A DNA stretch of 7,494 nt, taken from the NCBI GenBank assembly GCA_902797415.1, contig CADBSQ010000184.1, positions 1 to 7,494 on the forward strand, written 5' to 3'. Below the pieces are notes generated by a model, which was not told the DNA's origin, ran no database searches, and saw only the letters and a program-made list of their open reading frames with translations. The stretch is from an uncultured Erysipelotrichaceae bacterium (GTDB taxonomy: Bacteria > Bacillota_I > Bacilli_A > RF39 > UBA660). How positions within the stretch are numbered: position 1 is the stretch's first letter; the number at the start of each line of letters is the position of its first letter. Shown here piece by piece: positions 5,418 through 7,494 of the stretch. A program made the position numbers and the translations under genes.

Positions 5418-6629
5418 ATTAAACTCTTTAGCAAGTCTTCCACTTCTAAGCAGATAGTTGTACATATATTTATTAATAACCAAATCAAATTCACCAATAA
5501 ATTCATAAATGGAAGGATTAAATCCTATTTTAAATCTATTTAAAGTATAGTATGGACTGTCTTTTTTAAAGTCACCTGATACAGGTCCTATTGATAAGTA
5601 TTCAAATTTATTTTCTTTATACTTGTTGATTAAGGCATCAAACAGAAAATAGTTTTGATTAAAAGGAAAACTTCTATCAAAATTAGACTCTATCAAAACA
5701 GCTCTATTATCTTGTCTAACAACAATCGCATATGCCACAATTACATCCTTGTTATCCTTTAAAAGATTTGTTGCAAATTTTATTTCATTTTTAAATATTG
5801 TTATTTTAGCATCACTGTTCATTTTAGTATTAATCGCACTTTTTTTATTGCTTCTATGAATTATCTCATTATATAAATAGTTTTTGTCTAATTCTTCTTC
5901 ATATAATTTTTCGCTATTTTTAATCAATTGTTCAAAATCTGCTTTAACAACATAAAAATCTATTGAATCGTTTTCACTAAATATACTGTGAAAAGTTCTA
6001 TATGCATTAAGATCCTTTTTTAATAAAATAGAGGATATATCACTTATATTGTCAATATCAAATTTTTCTAATTTTAGTCCTTTTCTTTTAGAATTATTGA
6101 CTTTATTTCTAGTAGCTTTGGTGTAATTTTCAAATTTTGTTCTTTTTAAATCTATATATGCTTCAAATCTAGGAGTCTGAGCTTCAAAATATAAATTGTT
6201 TTTAAGTTTTTTATATCCTAAAGCAACTAACTTAGTTACAAGTGAAGCATTTGGATTACTTACAAATGAATAATCTCTAGTATTAATGCCTCCAATAACA
6301 ATTTCAGGGTTAACCTTTATAAATGCAAAGTTTTTATGTTTATAATATTTTATTATTAATTTAGTAAATGTTTCTAGTAATTCCATATCATAATAGTTAA
6401 CTAAAAAGCCTTTAGGTGCATAACCAAACTTTATATTATAAAGTATTCTTTTCCAAAGAATAAGAGATGCGGCAATTACTTTATCGTCTTTAACTAAGCC
6501 TATATAATCGTAGTTATATCCTCTTTCTGCCATTAATCTTGCATATTCTTTGGTTTGCATATATGAAAATAAATCACTCTTTTTAGCACATTCATAAAAC
6601 TCATTTATAGTTAATTCTTTTATATACAT
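5388..6629 (-). CDS. FemABX-family peptidoglycan interpeptide-bridge aminoacyltransferase
   Basis: A 413-residue cytosolic/membrane-associated protein of the FemA/FemX/MurM family, which transfers amino acids from aminoacyl-tRNA to the stem-peptide side chain of lipid-linked peptidoglycan precursors. Evidence: YMQTKEYARLMAERGY (23-38), YIGLVKDDKVIAASLIL (42-58) and YAPKGFLVNY (70-79) in the first GNAT-like domain; NYTKATRNKVNNSKRKGLK (168-186) in the second; a charged helical insert at about 225-295, where FemA-type enzymes carry an antiparallel coiled coil; and the C-terminal SIGPVSGDF...RFKIGFNP...EFIGEFD block (346-382). Length matches the family. Which amino acid is added, and to which bridge position, cannot be told. 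The start is supported by GGGAGG (complement of 6635-6640), 5 bases before the ATG. It shares a terminator with kinase 2 and a back-to-back promoter with eno. Confidence 0.9.
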   Translation of the reverse strand: MYIKELTINEFYECAKKSDLFSYMQTKEYARLMAERGYNYDYIGLVKDDKVIAASLILWKRILYNIKFGYAPKGFLVNYYDMELLETFTKLIIKYYKHKNFAFIKVNPEIVIGGINTRDYSFVSNPNASLVTKLVALGYKKLKNNLYFEAQTPRFEAYIDLKRTKFENYTKATRNKVNNSKRKGLKLEKFDIDNISDISSILLKKDLNAYRTFHSIFSENDSIDFYVVKADFEQLIKNSEKLYEEELDKNYLYNEIIHRSNKKSAINTKMNSDAKITIFKNEIKFATNLLKDNKDVIVAYAIVVRQDNRAVLIESNFDRSFPFNQNYFLFDALINKYKENKFEYLSIGPVSGDFKKDSPYYTLNRFKIGFNPSIYEFIGEFDLVINKYMYNYLLRSGRLAKEFNKKSIDEVNR

Positions 6630-6655
6630 ACTATCCTCCCCTTTGTAAGTTAATA

Positions 6656-6684
6656 ATTATAGCACAAATTGCTTGAATTGTCAC
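6656..6684 (-). promoter_or_regulatory. Promoter of the femX-like gene
   Basis: On the minus strand, GTGACA (complement of 6679-6684, five of six consensus bases) and TATAAT (complement of 6656-6661) are separated by 17 bp. TG sits one base before the -10, giving the extended form TGCTATAAT. The predicted start near 6649 leaves a leader of about 20 bases with GGGAGG just before the gene. The -35 directly abuts that of the eno promoter. Confidence 0.8.
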
Positions 6685-6713
6685 TTGAAAATTTGTAACC
6701 TATAGTTTATAAT
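6685..6713 (+). promoter_or_regulatory. eno promoter
   Basis: TTGAAA at 6685-6690 and a perfect TATAAT at 6708-6713 are separated by 17 bp. The predicted start near 6720 gives a leader of about 19 bases containing GAGGG (6726-6730), 8 bases before ATG 6739. A strong match suits a glycolytic gene. Confidence 0.82.
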
Positions 6714-6738
6714 TATTTTAGAATAGAGGGAATGAGAG

Positions 6739-7494
6739 ATGGATATAAAAGATATAGCCGCATATGAAATATTAGATTCAAGAGGTAATCCAACAGTTTA
6801 TTGTGAACTTTTTTTTGGAGAAGATATGGTATCATCTAGCGTTCCTAGTGGTGCTTCAACAGGATCAAAAGAAGCTTTAGAGTTAAGAGATGGCGTTAAT
6901 AATAGATATAATGGAAAAGGTGTAAAAAGGGCAGTTACCAACATAAATAGTACTATTAGAAATGAATTAATAGGTAAACCATTAAACCAAAAAGATATTG
7001 ATAATCTATTAATTAAGTTAGATGGTACTGATAATAAAAGTAACCTAGGAGCTAATGCTACACTTGCAGTTTCTATGTGTGTTTGTAAGGCAATAGCAAA
7101 ACAAAACAAAAAAGAAATCTATGAGAGTGTATCCACTAATAAAAATGTATCTATCCCAATATGTATGATGAATATTTTAAATGGGGGAATGCATACTAAG
7201 TCTGGTGTAGATATCCAAGAATTTATGATAATTCCAGCTATGAAAACAGTTAGAGAACGTGTTAGAGTAGGTTCTGAAATATTCCACAAATTAGGCGACA
7301 TTTTAGTTAAAAGAGGATACAGTGCAGGTATAGGTGATGAAGGGGGATATGCTCCAAAGTTAGTAAGTAATACACTAGCATTAGATTTAATTGTTAAAGC
7401 AATCGCTAGTGCAGGTTACACACCAGGTAAAGATGTTTTTATAGGTCTTGATGTCGCTGCAAATAGTCTATATGATGAAAAAACTAAAACTTAT
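6739..7494 (+). CDS. eno: Enolase, N-terminal 252 residues (gene continues past the window)
   Basis: Catalyses 2-phosphoglycerate to phosphoenolpyruvate in glycolysis, in the cytosol with Mg2+. The start IKDIAAYEILDSRGNPTV is the classic enolase opening. Then follow the mobile loop SGASTGSKE (37-45), LDGTDNKSNLGANATLAVS, NILNGGMH with H152 in the conserved loop, QEFM with E161 (E. coli E167 position), GIGDEGGYAP with E201 (E. coli E208 position) and the Mg2+ ligand D238 in LDVAA. The catalytic Lys and the remaining metal ligands lie beyond the window. Some usually constant stretches differ: the loop after NGG reads MHTKSGVDIQ rather than AHADNNVDFQ-like, and there are Cys-rich spots (MCVCK). 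It is therefore somewhat divergent but keeps every catalytic residue visible here. ATG 6739 is set by GAGGG at 6726-6730. Divergently transcribed from the femX-like gene. Confidence 0.93.
   Translation, partial: MDIKDIAAYEILDSRGNPTVYCELFFGEDMVSSSVPSGASTGSKEALELRDGVNNRYNGKGVKRAVTNINSTIRNELIGKPLNQKDIDNLLIKLDGTDNKSNLGANATLAVSMCVCKAIAKQNKKEIYESVSTNKNVSIPICMMNILNGGMHTKSGVDIQEFMIIPAMKTVRERVRVGSEIFHKLGDILVKRGYSAGIGDEGGYAPKLVSNTLALDLIVKAIASAGYTPGKDVFIGLDVAANSLYDEKTKTY

Noticed and set aside
5388..6629. Direct functional link between the zeta-like kinases and the femX-like enzyme through cell-wall precursors
   Set aside because: It is attractive because known zeta enzymes act on UDP-GlcNAc, but the genes are convergent with separate promoters and the kinase substrate is unknown, so adjacency alone does not support it.
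1..7494. CRISPR arrays, tRNA or rRNA genes, or TGA-as-Trp recoding
   Set aside because: No regularly spaced repeats and no tRNA- or rRNA-like segments were found in the intergenic regions; all genes use TGG for Trp and none is interrupted by TGA.

Overview
The window is AT-rich DNA from a bacterium with short intergenic gaps, consensus-like TTGAxx/TATAAT promoters and AGGAGG-type Shine-Dalgarno sites. TGG encodes Trp and no reading frame needs TGA recoding, so the standard bacterial code fits. A FemABX-type cell-wall enzyme and a Bacillus-like DNA polymerase I without an intact proofreading site point to a low-GC, walled Firmicute (Bacilli, possibly one of the uncultured gut lineages near RF39). 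That placement is inference.

Layout: (a) 1-64, the last 20 codons of a probably surface-exposed protein, then a strong terminator (95-124). (b) An extended -10 promoter (172-180), a possible leaderless 22-codon ORF (186-254) and the DNA repair/replication pair polA-mutM (267-3634), joined by a TAATG overlap. (c) A promoter with an inverted repeat over its -10, then an accessory cassette: two tandem paralogous zeta-toxin-like P-loop kinases (3700-4530 and 4619-5398) with an overlapping 37-codon ORF (4506-4619) between them. (d) A convergent femX-like peptidoglycan aminoacyltransferase (5388-6629, minus). Its 3' end overlaps the second kinase gene by 11 bp, and a bidirectional terminator lies in the overlap. 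(e) A divergent promoter region with the two -35 boxes directly abutting (6679-6690), then the 5' 252 codons of an enolase gene that runs off the window.

How the genes fit together: polA and mutM form a base-excision/repair-synthesis unit. femX and eno are housekeeping genes of wall synthesis and glycolysis. The part worth attention is the kinase cassette. It holds two zeta-like proteins about 55% identical by eye, no recognisable epsilon/PezA antitoxin, a small ORF whose stop codon overlaps the second kinase's start, and an A AAA AAA run that could fuse the first kinase to the small ORF by -1 frameshifting. Zeta enzymes studied elsewhere phosphorylate UDP-N-acetylglucosamine or nucleotide-like substrates; the substrate here cannot be read from sequence.
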